Source: Rhodohalobacter sulfatireducens
Lineage (GTDB): Bacteria > Bacteroidota > Rhodothermia > Balneolales > Balneolaceae
NCBI RefSeq assembly: GCF_022012475.1
Contig: NZ_JAKLWS010000003.1
Span: forward strand, 1 to 64,000
Direction: 5' to 3'
Length of the DNA: 64,000 nt
The first letter of the stretch is position 1; each line of letters begins with the position of its first letter. The position numbers and the translations under genes are program-made. Below are positions 44,511-54,362 of this stretch, one piece after another. The notes beneath the pieces were generated by a model. That model was not told where the DNA came from. It ran no database searches and worked only from the letters and a program-made list of their open reading frames with translations.

Positions 44511-46281
44511 TTCTCTTGCGGCCAGGTTCGGTATTCTGAGTCTCATTTTATTGTTGATTCCCTTCGGCAGGATTACCCTGGCTCAGCAGGATTTTCAGCT
44601 TGAAGCCACTGTTTCGGAAAATAAAATTTTTATCGGGGAACAGTTTAACCTGCGGGTTGAGGTAAGCGGTTCTTCCATGCGCGATGTCTCTCTGCCGGTT
44701 GTTCCGGATATTGAAGGTATCGGGTTGCTTTCCCAAATGCCTTCTCGAAGTTCAAGTATATCCATTGTAAACGGGCGAACAACCACATCAACTACGTACA
44801 GTTATGGCCTGATTGCACGTGAAAAAGGGTTTTTTACAATCCCTCCAGTCACTATAGAGATTGATGGACAGGAATACCGAACCGAATCGATCCAGGTTGA
44901 AGTGATTGAGAAGGGGCAACTTTCTTCAGACGGAAACAGGCAGTTGCCTGAGATATTCCTGGAAGTAGAGATTGATGAACAAAATCCGGTACCCGGACAG
45001 CAAATTGTTGCCAGTGTACAGCTCTTTTTTAAACAGGGAATAGAAGTGACCTCCTTTCAGCCCAATGCGGGGTGGCGAACCGACGGTTTTTGGAAGGAAG
45101 AGCTGCAAAATATTCGTCAACCCCAGGCAGAGTCAGTGATACTCGAGGGTGTTCGATTTCGTACGGCAACCCTTATTCGATATGCCCTTTTTCCTACACG
45201 AAGCGGAGAGTTAACACTTTCTGAATTTCCCTTGAATGTCGGTATCCGAACTCAATCAGCCAGAAACGATCCATTTGGAAGTTTTTTCGGATCGGCTGGA
45301 AGCCAGCGGCGGGTTACGCTCGAATCGGAGCCGATCACTATTGATGTAAGAGATATCCCTTCTGCTCCAAATGCTCTTTCTATGAATGCCGTAGGAGATC
45401 TTTCCATAGAACGAACTCTGGCAACGGATAATGTTATGGTAGGTGAGACACTGGAGCTTACCACGAGAGTAAATGGTGAAGGAAATATTCCGTTGGTTCG
45501 AAAGCCGGAATATAATTTCCCGGATAATCTTGAGCTGTATACACCGCAAGAAAGCAGCAATATTGAACGGAGGGGGCTTACCATTAGCGGAGAGAAGGTG
45601 TTTACTGAATTACTGGCACCCCGTGCGCCCGGAGATTACGAAATTCCAGCTGAAAGAATCGCCGTTTTTGATCCCGGAAGTGGTAATTATGATTTTGTAA
45701 ACCTTCCCGCACTCAGGTATACAGTTCATCCCGGTGGAAATGTGCAAAATGCCGTTTCATATTCCGATGGATCACAGATTCAGCCCGTAACCGGTTTAGC
45801 AGTCTGGCATGAGGCCACATCGGAATCGATATTTAGCCGTTTTTGGTTTTGGCTTCTTTTCATTATTCCGTTTGCAGGCTTGATTGTTGCGATTCGCAAA
45901 AAACGATTGTTGATGAAATTATCGACCGACAAGGAGTTTGCACGCGCTCATCGTGCGGCTGATTTGGCCCATGAACGCTTGGAGTATGCCCGGTCGATTG
46001 TGGATGAGGCTGCCCCGAAAGAGATCTATAACATTTTGCATAAAGCTTTGTTTGGTTATCTCACTGATAAGTTCCATCTGCCGGAGGCGGGACTTTCTGA
46101 CCAGGAGTTGATCCAAGAAGTCAGAAAGAGTGAAATCGAGGAGGCTCAACAGTCTCAGATCAAAAAGATGCTGGACAAATGTGCCACAATCAGTTTTGCA
46201 CCTTCCGGCGACAGAACAGATTACAGGAGTGATATAATCAGAACGGAAAAATTGATTTCAGAATTAAACGAACAGCTTTGA
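44494..46281 (+). CDS. batD: BatD family exported protein
   Basis: I use the ATG at 44494, giving a signal peptide MRRIGSSLAARFGILSLILL then RITLAQQ; ATG 44476 is possible. The periplasmic part has beta-sandwich domains, with EATVSENKIFIGEQFNLRVE and LEVEIDEQNPVPGQQIVASV, then a membrane helix FWFWLLFIIPFAGLIVAI (about residues 450-468) and a helical cytoplasmic tail. This is the BatD layout. Overlaps with batC and batE show one transcript. MoxR, BatA and BatB, its usual partners, are not in this cluster. Confidence 0.9.
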   Translation: MRRIGSSLAARFGILSLILLLIPFGRITLAQQDFQLEATVSENKIFIGEQFNLRVEVSGSSMRDVSLPVVPDIEGIGLLSQMPSRSSSISIVNGRTTTSTTYSYGLIAREKGFFTIPPVTIEIDGQEYRTESIQVEVIEKGQLSSDGNRQLPEIFLEVEIDEQNPVPGQQIVASVQLFFKQGIEVTSFQPNAGWRTDGFWKEELQNIRQPQAESVILEGVRFRTATLIRYALFPTRSGELTLSEFPLNVGIRTQSARNDPFGSFFGSAGSQRRVTLESEPITIDVRDIPSAPNALSMNAVGDLSIERTLATDNVMVGETLELTTRVNGEGNIPLVRKPEYNFPDNLELYTPQESSNIERRGLTISGEKVFTELLAPRAPGDYEIPAERIAVFDPGSGNYDFVNLPALRYTVHPGGNVQNAVSYSDGSQIQPVTGLAVWHEATSESIFSRFWFWLLFIIPFAGLIVAIRKKRLLMKLSTDKEFARAHRAADLAHERLEYARSIVDEAAPKEIYNILHKALFGYLTDKFHLPEAGLSDQELIQEVRKSEIEEAQQSQIKKMLDKCATISFAPSGDRTDYRSDIIRTEKLISELNEQL

Positions 46282-47042
46282 AGAGGTACATTTTTTTAAT
46301 TGCAGTTTTCTGTTTGTTAGTGCCGGGAAGTATGGCCTTTGCCCAACAGCCGCTCTTTGATGAAGCAAATTCCCTGTTAAGTGAGGGGAATTATCAACAG
46401 GCTGTTAATATGTATCAATCGATTGCCGATGACGGATATGAGTCCGGTGCATTATGGCAGAATCTGGGAGTTGCATACACCCGTTTGGACTCCCTGGGAA
46501 AGGCTAAATATTATTTTCTCAAAGCTGAGAAATTCAGTGAAACTGAACAGCAGGCCGAGACAGCACTCCAGTTTATCAACAATCAATTTCCAAGGCAATC
46601 GGCCGTTTTACCTGCTTTACCGTGGATTCGATTTATCAATTTTCTCTCAGAAAATATTGGTTTAAAAGCAATTGCGTTTGCAGCACTCTTCTTTTTATAC
46701 CTGGGTATTGCGTCTAAAATTGGAGCGTGGTTTCGGTTCGATTTCAAAAAAACTCTTAATTATGTTAGCTACGGTTCAATTATTTTTTCAGTCGTACTGC
46801 TGATATGCTCCATCGTTATCCAATACCAGCAAAACCGTTACTCAACCGGTGTGATGATCGATCGCGAAGCTCCCGTGTATCAGAGGCCTGAGGATAATTC
46901 AACAGTCATAAGCACAGCTTATGAAGGATACAAGATGCAGGTTGACAAAACCGAGAGTGAGAATCAACAGAGTTGGAAATATATTCGACTGGAAAATGGA
47001 ATGTACGGCTGGATCCGTGACGGACATATTATGACGTTTTGA
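46278..47042 (+). CDS. batE: BatE-like TPR and SH3 protein, TTG start
   Basis: The first residue is coded by TTG at 46278, which overlaps the batD stop; the signal peptide KRYIFLIAVFCLLVPGSMAFA begins directly there, so this start is well supported. TPRs follow at about 25-95, then two membrane helices near 130-150 and 160-185. The C-terminal SH3-like domain reads VYQRPEDNSTVISTAYEGYK and YIRLENGMYGWIRDGHI. The Bat layout and position support BatE. A dispersed repeat that can form a hairpin follows at once. Confidence 0.88.
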   Translation: MKRYIFLIAVFCLLVPGSMAFAQQPLFDEANSLLSEGNYQQAVNMYQSIADDGYESGALWQNLGVAYTRLDSLGKAKYYFLKAEKFSETEQQAETALQFINNQFPRQSAVLPALPWIRFINFLSENIGLKAIAFAALFFLYLGIASKIGAWFRFDFKKTLNYVSYGSIIFSVVLLICSIVIQYQQNRYSTGVMIDREAPVYQRPEDNSTVISTAYEGYKMQVDKTESENQQSWKYIRLENGMYGWIRDGHIMTF

Positions 47043-47046
47043 AATA

Positions 47047-47089
47047 TTCTCCCCTTTAGGGGAGTACGACTTTAGTCGGGAGGGGTGTA
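47047..47089 (+). repeat. Dispersed palindromic repeat, intergenic copy
   Basis: CTCCCCTTTAGGGGAGT, then ACGACTTTAGTCG, then GAGGGGTGT. It shares its end blocks with the copy inside the giant histidine kinase at 305-351. Placed 6 bp after batE, it could also help end the transcript. Confidence 0.75.
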
Positions 47090-47118
47090 AGAATTGATTT
47101 CAATCTCATCAAAAATGA

Positions 47119-49173
47119 TCACTCAACTACTTCAAACCGGATTTTTCTCTCCTTGTTTTGATTGGATTCCGTATCGAGAATGGAAACGACTAACTCGTAA
47201 AAACCGGGATTAAGATTCGCGGTTTCAATTTGCAGGTTCTCTCTTACAATGGTGGTTTCATTCGTGAAATTCAATGTGAGGACAAACTCACTTTGATCTC
47301 TGCGGATATTGCCCTGCTCATCAACGGGAAGAATTCTGTATGTCATTTCAAAATGGGTGAAACCGTCGGCCTGCCTCATCAAGTTATAGACTTCAAAATG
47401 TAATTGAAGTGTTTCACCAAATGGAATCAATCGGTTATTGGCGACTTTAAAATCAAACGGTTCCGTTGTTTCGCTGGGGTGATTGAATCCCAATATCAGA
47501 TCGGAGACTTCCAGGGTGTCGGGATAGCTGCTAAGAGGCTCTGGTTGACGATACTGCTGTTTGTTCCAGCCACGTAAAGCGGGAGGAAACGGGGTTTCAA
47601 AAAGTGATTGCGAATTTGGATTGTAGTTCATCAACTCTACTGATACCGATTGAAAAGTTTTACCGACATGATTCTGGTGGAAAACCGAAGTTGAAACCTG
47701 GTCTTCTGTTGGCCTCGTAATAATTAAGGGTGGTTGATCGGATCGATTTGCAGAAATTTCCCAGGATTCGTTATAAGCCTGGAGGTTATGAACCAATTCG
47801 TAATAGGTGTGTTGGTCAATCGCATTGTATTGCTGGCCGAGGTCACTCTGCAAAAGGTTCTGTCCCTCATTTCGATTGTAATCAATCAGGAAGGCTTCCT
47901 GGGCAGAACTTTCCACATAGGTTAATATTTCCGGATCCAGTGAATCACTCAAAAATCGGTATTGATAGACACTGAGAGGTATTTGCGGGATCAGGTCGGC
48001 ATAGGTTGATTTTTGTACGGGCGCTTTGTTTACCTGTTGATTGATGATTTGTTGACTCTCCGTTTGAAAGGCCAGATCCATACCCTGGAACGCCTGAATC
48101 CCCTGGTCAAGAATTCTTTTTTGAAGTTCATTCAAGCGCTGTGCAAAAAAATCATCCACCTGTGCAAGCTGTTCGTAGTACAAAAGTTGAAGAATGAGCG
48201 CGGGAGTGATACCGGCACGCGTAAAGTTTAGGGATTCCTCATCTTCCTCTTCATCAACATAAAAAGCGCGTTCGGGGATAAAATCTTCCAGGCTGGTTTG
48301 AAGGGCGAATTTGTCATTTCGAACATCAGTTCCAAAAAGAAAAATGATTGGTTGATTTTGTGGCTCAACAACCTGGTCATAAAACCAGATTTCATATTCG
48401 GGGTAGCGATGAAATTCATAAATGGCATCTTGCAGCCGTTGCATCACCTGGCGGTCAGCATCTTGTAAGTTCTCCGGTGTACGATTTTCATTTTGTCGAT
48501 CCGGTGCCAGTTGATTTTCAAGCCAGTTTCGAATATTAAAACTCTGCAGAGTAAGGATCCCATTTTTAGAACGGTCCGGTTCACCATAGCGAATATAAAT
48601 CAGTGCACGCTCGTCCGTACCATAAACTGTTTCTTCATTTTTGGTATAGCGATTCTGTGCTTCCGCAATGCGCTGCCAGTGTTCAATTAACCGTTCATTC
48701 GTAATATTTGCCGGAGTTGGATCGTGCTGAACCCAAAACCCTTTCATATCAATTCCAAGGTTTGGATTTTCATTATTCCACCAATTCAACCACTGGCGAG
48801 AAATTCCATCACCAATTACTGGTTTAAGCCGTTCTATTTCCTGACGAACGGCTACGTGACTTTCTATACCGTTGCCATCCGTCATTGCCCGGTAGTATAG
48901 CAGGGTGGCGGGTTCATAGTAGCTGCGCATATTATTTGCCGATACTACCCGAATAAACTCAATGCCAATACGGGAGTCCACAGAGGATGAGTTCTGGTAA
49001 GAATCGTACCAGATATCCAGCGCTTGGGAGGTGTTTCCACGGTTCAACTGCTCCAAACCCCGTTCATATGCTTGCTGTGCCTGCCCAAAAACAGGTGCAA
49101 CATTCAGAAACAGGAATGCCAAAAACAGTTGTATGGATATTCTTTTTTTAAATCTCAACATCAGGTTATACAA
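47119..49173 (-). CDS. GWxTD-domain exported protein
   Basis: The 684-residue protein has a signal peptide ending VFGQAQ (start possibly ATG 49161). A TPR-like stretch follows. The GWxTD region is seen as MKGFWVQHDPTPANITNERL, then VYGTDERALIYIRYGEPD, so here the GW is replaced by VY. The C-terminal 120 residues form a beta-sandwich with PFGETLQLHFEVYNL and NPGFYELVVSILD. These proteins are common in Bacteroidota and relatives; function is unknown. It is transcribed alone, opposite to dnaX. Confidence 0.85.
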   Translation of the reverse strand: MYNLMLRFKKRISIQLFLAFLFLNVAPVFGQAQQAYERGLEQLNRGNTSQALDIWYDSYQNSSSVDSRIGIEFIRVVSANNMRSYYEPATLLYYRAMTDGNGIESHVAVRQEIERLKPVIGDGISRQWLNWWNNENPNLGIDMKGFWVQHDPTPANITNERLIEHWQRIAEAQNRYTKNEETVYGTDERALIYIRYGEPDRSKNGILTLQSFNIRNWLENQLAPDRQNENRTPENLQDADRQVMQRLQDAIYEFHRYPEYEIWFYDQVVEPQNQPIIFLFGTDVRNDKFALQTSLEDFIPERAFYVDEEEDEESLNFTRAGITPALILQLLYYEQLAQVDDFFAQRLNELQKRILDQGIQAFQGMDLAFQTESQQIINQQVNKAPVQKSTYADLIPQIPLSVYQYRFLSDSLDPEILTYVESSAQEAFLIDYNRNEGQNLLQSDLGQQYNAIDQHTYYELVHNLQAYNESWEISANRSDQPPLIITRPTEDQVSTSVFHQNHVGKTFQSVSVELMNYNPNSQSLFETPFPPALRGWNKQQYRQPEPLSSYPDTLEVSDLILGFNHPSETTEPFDFKVANNRLIPFGETLQLHFEVYNLMRQADGFTHFEMTYRILPVDEQGNIRRDQSEFVLTLNFTNETTIVRENLQIETANLNPGFYELVVSILDTESNQNKERKIRFEVVE

Positions 49174-49317
49174 ATTAACGGATTCTTAAAAAAATACAAC
49201 GTACAAAATAGGGGTTTCTTTGAATCAAAAAGTCGTGGAAATGTTCAGAAAGAAATTTCATTTTTTGTACCTTGTATCAGTAGCTTCAAAATGGTCTTTT
49301 AGTATCCACTTTCTTCC

Positions 49318-51156
49318 ATGGCAGATAATTACAGAGTTTTAACGCGCACATACCGACCACAGACTTTTGATGATATCGTATCTCAGGAACATGTGAGCAG
49401 TACTCTGAAAAACGCGATCAAGCAGAACCGAATTTCGCATGCCTATATGTTCTGTGGCCCGAGAGGGGTTGGTAAAACCACAATGGCGCGTGTACTAGCG
49501 CGTACACTGAATGAGATTGATGCGTCTGTTGATGGTGAATCTCTAAGCCAAACGTTAAATGTAGTTGAAATTGACGCCGCCTCTAACAACAAGGTAGAGG
49601 ATGTTCATCACCTTCGCGAAGTAGTTCGAGTACCTCCTCAAAGCGGAAAATACAAGGTATTTATTATTGATGAGGTTCACATGCTCAGCAAATCGGCGTT
49701 TAATGCGCTGTTGAAAACACTGGAAGAGCCGCCGCCGCATGCGATCTTTATTTTTGCCACGACTGAACCACACAAAGTTCTTCCCACAATACTTTCACGC
49801 GTACAACGATTTGATTTCAAGCGCATTAGTGTTGATGAGATTGTTGAACAGCTTCGAAATGTGTGTAAAAATGAAGGAATTACTATAGATGATGAATCCC
49901 TTCACGTAATTGCCAAAAAAGCTGATGGTGCATTACGTGATGCTCTTGGATTGATGGACCAGGCGATTGCCTTTTGTGGAAATGAGATCACCTATTCGCA
50001 GATTACCCAGGCCCTGAACATTGTTGGGAATGATGAACTCTTTGAGTTTACCGACGCGGTCAGTAAACAAAATGCTGAGCAGGGATTGCTTTTGATCGAT
50101 CAACTGCTGAAGGATGGTGTGGATATTCTCGAATTTTTAGTATCGCTGACCTCACATTTTAGAAATTTGTACGTGGCGCATCAAAATGAGCAGATGCATT
50201 TGGTTGAAGCTACAGCGGAAACCAAACGGAGATACCAGGAAACGGCTCAACTATTTTCTGAGGATGATCTGTTGAGAATGCTTCACATGGTGAGTGATGC
50301 GCAAACGAAAATTCGTGATGTACAACAGCCGCGAGTTCATTTCGAAATCCTGATGCTGAAATTGGTTCACATGAGCCGGATCAAAAATCTCAAAACTCTC
50401 CTTGATGAAGCAGCTCAGTTAAAAAAAAAGGGCAGTAACAGGGTAGCTGCCAAGAATTCTGCTCAAAAAGAAAAATCGGGAGAAAAACCGAGTCTTAACG
50501 GTCATTTAAAAGAGGAGAACCCGGATAAAGGCCCGTCCCGTCCAAATCAACAGATGTCTGAAGAGATAGAACCGAAAGAGGAAGGCACCAATGAAAGTAA
50601 AGAGGTCTCTACTTTAGAAGATAAATCCCCAGTCGAGGCAGCTCAAACGGAGGTTACCGAAGAGGAGGACGAAGATCTTGATGAATTGTTGATGGGTAAG
50701 CCCAGTCTCGGATTTGCGAAAGGAATCAGTACAGCAAACGGTGTTAAGAAGAAAAAATCGGTTCAGAAAAAAGAGGTACAAAAGCGGGCACTCCGCGGTG
50801 TTGAAGATGTTGAGGAATGTTGGGATGAGTACCTGGAGTTACTGAAAAGCGAAGTTCAGTATTTATTATTCGAACAGATGAACCGTGTGCGTTTAAAAGA
50901 CTTGAAAGGATCGGAAGTGATCGTTTCGGCGAGTGATGAATTTTCTCGAAAACTGATTCATGAAAATCAACAGACGCTAACTGCATTGTTTAAAGAACAG
51001 AACGGTGTTTTTGTACGTTTTAAATGTGTTGTTGAGAGAGCTAAAAAGAAAAAATCTCAACAACTAAATCCGTACGAACGCTTCCGGGAATTACAGAAGA
51101 AAGATCCTCAACTGCGATCGATTGTAGAAATTTTTGGTGCTGAATTTGAGTATTAA
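49318..51156 (+). CDS. dnaX: DNA polymerase III subunit gamma/tau
   Basis: The 612-residue protein has the DnaX start NYRVLTRTYRPQTFDDIVSQ, P-loop GPRGVGKTTMARVLA (about 44-58), VEIDAASNNKVEDV, Walker B VFIIDEVHMLSKSAFNALLK and sensor LSRVQRF. It is the clamp-loader motor. Between P-loop and EIDAAS the usual four-Cys zinc module is missing: this stretch (LNEIDASVDGESLSQTLNV) has no Cys. Residues about 375-480 are a charged linker and the rest may bind polymerase. It leads a dnaX-ybaB-recR group, a common bacterial order, although 190 bp with a repeat separate it from ybaB. Confidence 0.94.
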   Translation: MADNYRVLTRTYRPQTFDDIVSQEHVSSTLKNAIKQNRISHAYMFCGPRGVGKTTMARVLARTLNEIDASVDGESLSQTLNVVEIDAASNNKVEDVHHLREVVRVPPQSGKYKVFIIDEVHMLSKSAFNALLKTLEEPPPHAIFIFATTEPHKVLPTILSRVQRFDFKRISVDEIVEQLRNVCKNEGITIDDESLHVIAKKADGALRDALGLMDQAIAFCGNEITYSQITQALNIVGNDELFEFTDAVSKQNAEQGLLLIDQLLKDGVDILEFLVSLTSHFRNLYVAHQNEQMHLVEATAETKRRYQETAQLFSEDDLLRMLHMVSDAQTKIRDVQQPRVHFEILMLKLVHMSRIKNLKTLLDEAAQLKKKGSNRVAAKNSAQKEKSGEKPSLNGHLKEENPDKGPSRPNQQMSEEIEPKEEGTNESKEVSTLEDKSPVEAAQTEVTEEEDEDLDELLMGKPSLGFAKGISTANGVKKKKSVQKKEVQKRALRGVEDVEECWDEYLELLKSEVQYLLFEQMNRVRLKDLKGSEVIVSASDEFSRKLIHENQQTLTALFKEQNGVFVRFKCVVERAKKKKSQQLNPYERFRELQKKDPQLRSIVEIFGAEFEY

Positions 51157-51171
51157 GACATAAGTTTTACG

Positions 51172-51273
51172 GTCATCCAGAACCTGTCTGACGAAGCTTT
51201 AGCACAGGCAGGCTTAATTCAGGATCTCCTGTCGTAATTAATGTTGGAGATTCTGAGTCGAGCTCAGAATGAC
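51172..51273. repeat. Dispersed palindromic repeat between dnaX and ybaB
   Basis: The element begins GTCATCCAGAA and ends CTCAGAATGAC, with inner blocks AGGATCTCC and GGAGATTCT facing each other. This pattern (GTCAT...AGGATCTCC...GGAGATTCTGA...AATGAC) is a frequent intergenic repeat type in Bacteroidota relatives. It has no coding frame. Confidence 0.65.
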
Positions 51274-51346
51274 AAATCGAAACGAATCATATTGGTGAGG
51301 ATTCCGTTTCACTAATTCAAACAGAAAATTAAAAAAACAGAATATT

Positions 51347-51694
51347 ATGAGTGATCAGAATATGGCCGATATGTTTGGAAAGATTTCCAACATGCAGGCA
51401 AAAATGAAGGAAGTACAAGACCGTTTGGGAGAACTGACTGTGGAAGCGGAAGCCGGCGGCGGTATGGTAAAAGTAACTGCTAACGGAAATCGCAAGATTG
51501 TAAGTATTGACCTTGATAAAGATGTAATTGACCCGGAAGACAAGGAGATGGTTGAAGATCTTGTTGTTGCGGGTGTAAATAAAGCATTAGAGAAAGCAGA
51601 AGATGCAGCAAAAGAAAAAATGCAGGAAGTGTATAAAGATATTCTCCCCGGCGGCGGTATTCCGGGCATGGATATGAGTAAGCTCGGCCTGTAA
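51347..51694 (+). CDS. ybaB: YbaB/EbfC family nucleoid-associated protein
   Basis: The 115-residue protein has the family layout: Met/Gln-rich helix (MFGKISNMQAKMKEVQDRLG), a beta-turn with EAGGGMVKVTANGNRKIVSI, and a C-terminal helix ending in ILPGGGIPGMDMSKLGL. YbaB dimers bind DNA. It is between dnaX and recR, the usual order, and likely co-transcribed with recR (40 bp gap). Confidence 0.95.
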   Translation: MSDQNMADMFGKISNMQAKMKEVQDRLGELTVEAEAGGGMVKVTANGNRKIVSIDLDKDVIDPEDKEMVEDLVVAGVNKALEKAEDAAKEKMQEVYKDILPGGGIPGMDMSKLGL

Positions 51695-51734
51695 TTTTTG
51701 CTCAATAATTAAAGTCTCCTTTATAGAACTCTAA

Positions 51735-52340
51735 ATGCAAATCACCTCTGAAGCTCTTGAACGGGCGATTGAAGAACTGGCTAAACTCCCCGGCACGGGT
51801 CGGAAATCAGCTCAGCGTATAGCTATCCATCTGTTAAAGCAAACAGATGAGCATGTTTCAAAATTGGCTGATGCTCTTATTCAACTCAAAAAATCTGTAA
51901 CACGCTGTTCTGTTTGCGGAACCATTACGGATACCGACCCCTGTTCAATTTGCAGTAATCACAAGCGGATGAATGGTGTAGTTTGTGTGGTTGAGGAGTT
52001 CCAGGATGTGTATATCATAGAAAAAACGAATGAGTTTCGAGGGCGATATCATGTGTTAGGCGGAACCATCTCTCCATTGGAAAACATTGGCCCCGATGAT
52101 ATTCGTATTAAAGAACTTCTGGATCGCATCGCCGATGAAGATGAGTCGATTGAAGAGGTGATTCTTGCTCTCAACCCCGATGCCGAAGGAGAAGCGACCT
52201 CCTACTACATCAATAAATTGTTAAAAAATTACGAGATAGAAATCACTCGAATTGCCTATGGGATACCGATGGGTACCGAACTTGAATTTATTGACGAAGC
52301 TACTCTCAGCCGTGCATTCGCCAGCCGAACATCTTTTTGA
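51735..52340 (+). CDS. recR: Recombination protein RecR
   Basis: The 201-residue protein has the N-terminal HhH region LAKLPGTGRKSAQRIAIHLL, the four-Cys zinc finger CSVCGTITDTDPCSICSN, a Toprim domain with VCVVEEFQDVYIIEKT and the Walker-like PDAEGEATSYYI. It works with RecO to load RecA at gaps. Length and all motifs are normal. Confidence 0.97.
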   Translation: MQITSEALERAIEELAKLPGTGRKSAQRIAIHLLKQTDEHVSKLADALIQLKKSVTRCSVCGTITDTDPCSICSNHKRMNGVVCVVEEFQDVYIIEKTNEFRGRYHVLGGTISPLENIGPDDIRIKELLDRIADEDESIEEVILALNPDAEGEATSYYINKLLKNYEIEITRIAYGIPMGTELEFIDEATLSRAFASRTSF

Positions 52341-52355
52341 CTAATTTAATATTTC

Positions 52356-54293
52356 ATGCTTTTTCTCTACAATCGATTTTCAACGAAGGTTCTCTATACT
52401 CTTTTATGCCTGATTATTACAGGATTTATTCGACCTGATCCATCTAACGCCCAAAGGGCCGGTTACTGGCAGCAGGAAGTCCACTACGAGATGGAGATCG
52501 ATATGGATGTGGAAATGAATCGGTTTGATGGAACGCAAAAACTAACTTATACCAATAACTCACCGGATACACTGAATCGGGTGTTTTATCACCTGTTTTT
52601 CAATGCGTTTCAGCCGAACAGTATGATGGATAAGCGCTCGCGGACCATCGCAGATCCCAGCAGTAGAATTTCTGATAAGATTGTTGGGTATGATAGCACT
52701 CAAATCGGGTATCAAAGAATTGATCACCTGAAACATAATGGTCAAGAGGTGGACTATACTGTTGAAGGAACCATCCTGGAAGTGCAATTGCATGAACCGA
52801 TTTTGCCCGGTGAAGAAGCTGTGTTTGAAATGGATTTTAATGCTCAGGTTCCTCTTCAAACTCGCCGTTCGGGAAGAGATAATGCCGAGGGTGTTCGTTT
52901 TTCTATGTCGCAGTGGTACCCAAAAATTGCAGCTTATGATGAAGATGGCTGGCACCCAAACCCATATGTGGCTCGAGAGTTCTATGCTCCCTTTGGTGTG
53001 TTTGATGTTACGATACACATTGACCGGGATTATGTAGTCGCGGCGGGATCCATTCTTCAAAATCCGGAAGAAGTAGGTTATGGTTATGAATCGAAAGGTA
53101 TGACGGTTAATCGGCCGAGTGGTGAGAAACTTACCTGGCAATTTCGGTCGGAAAATGTACACGATTTTATGTGGGCCGCCGATCCTGACTTCAAGCATAC
53201 AACAGCTCAAGTACCCGACGGTCCACTGCTTCGATTCTTTTATCAAACCGATCCGGTGGCTGAGAACGCTTCGGAAGAAAAAAACAAGGAGCTGGCTGAA
53301 CGATGGGAGAATTTACCGTGGTATACCGTGAAAGCATTTCAGTATATGAATAGAAACATCGGGCCATATCCTTATGATGAATATTCGGTGATTCAGGGCG
53401 GAGATGGCGGCATGGAATATATTATCGGAACTTTGATAACTGGAAATCGGAGTTTGCGAAGTTTGGTGGGGGTGACCATTCACGAGCTGGTTCATTCCTG
53501 GTTTCACGGGGTTCTGGCCAATAACGAGGTTTATGACTCGTGGATTGATGAGGGATTTACCAGCTACTTAGATGAGTTTGTAGAAAATGCGGTATTTGGA
53601 GAAACTGTTGAAAATCCAATGGCTTACAGGTACAGGAGCTATAAACAAATTGCCACAGCCGGGGGACTGGAGGAACCGATGCATATCCATTCAGATCACT
53701 ATGAAACAAATACGGCTTATTCGAGAGCCTCGTACACGAAAGGCGCGCTATTTCTGCATCAACTCGGTTATATTATTGGACAGGAGACGTTGAATAGAAG
53801 TCTCAAAACATTTTACAGGGCCTGGCAGTTTAAGCATCCCACTGGAAAAGATTTTATCCGGATAGCAGAGGAGGAAAGTGGAATGGTACTGGACTGGTAT
53901 TACGAATATTGGGTTACAACGACCAAAACTATCGATTACACCATTCAATCTGTAGATGCATCGGGTGAACAGACCGAAATCACACTTGAGCGAACAGATC
54001 TGATGCCAATGCCCATTGAAGTGGAAGTGACATCCACAGACAGCTCTTCAACCGTCTATTACATTCCACTTGAAATTATGTGGGGTGAAAAAGAAAATGA
54101 ATATTCAGAAAAAGAGTGGGTTCAGAAAGATGATTGGCAGTGGGTATTCCCTGAATATACATTGACGATTGATCAACCTAAGAGTGATATTCAAAAGATT
54201 GAGATCGATCCCACCCATCGCATGGCTGATATCAACAGGGAGAATAATGTATGGCAGGCTCCTCTCCCCGAAGTTGAAACTCAATCACCTTGA
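52356..54293 (+). CDS. M1-family zinc metallopeptidase, exported
   Basis: The 645-residue protein has a signal sequence ending PSNAQRA. The zinc site is His376-Glu377-x-x-His380 in VTIHELVHSWFHG with Glu399 in SWIDEGFTSYLDE, spaced 18 residues as in gluzincins. The exopeptidase motif GxMEN appears as GGDGGMEY. Aminopeptidase activity in the periplasm is likely. It starts 15 bp after recR, so it may be read through from that operon. Confidence 0.93.
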   Translation: MLFLYNRFSTKVLYTLLCLIITGFIRPDPSNAQRAGYWQQEVHYEMEIDMDVEMNRFDGTQKLTYTNNSPDTLNRVFYHLFFNAFQPNSMMDKRSRTIADPSSRISDKIVGYDSTQIGYQRIDHLKHNGQEVDYTVEGTILEVQLHEPILPGEEAVFEMDFNAQVPLQTRRSGRDNAEGVRFSMSQWYPKIAAYDEDGWHPNPYVAREFYAPFGVFDVTIHIDRDYVVAAGSILQNPEEVGYGYESKGMTVNRPSGEKLTWQFRSENVHDFMWAADPDFKHTTAQVPDGPLLRFFYQTDPVAENASEEKNKELAERWENLPWYTVKAFQYMNRNIGPYPYDEYSVIQGGDGGMEYIIGTLITGNRSLRSLVGVTIHELVHSWFHGVLANNEVYDSWIDEGFTSYLDEFVENAVFGETVENPMAYRYRSYKQIATAGGLEEPMHIHSDHYETNTAYSRASYTKGALFLHQLGYIIGQETLNRSLKTFYRAWQFKHPTGKDFIRIAEEESGMVLDWYYEYWVTTTKTIDYTIQSVDASGEQTEITLERTDLMPMPIEVEVTSTDSSSTVYYIPLEIMWGEKENEYSEKEWVQKDDWQWVFPEYTLTIDQPKSDIQKIEIDPTHRMADINRENNVWQAPLPEVETQSP

Positions 54294-54362
54294 AAGTTCT
54301 CAAAGAAATTCTCAGACAGACATCCTTAAAACTTTCACTTAACACCTAATAAATATAGGATC

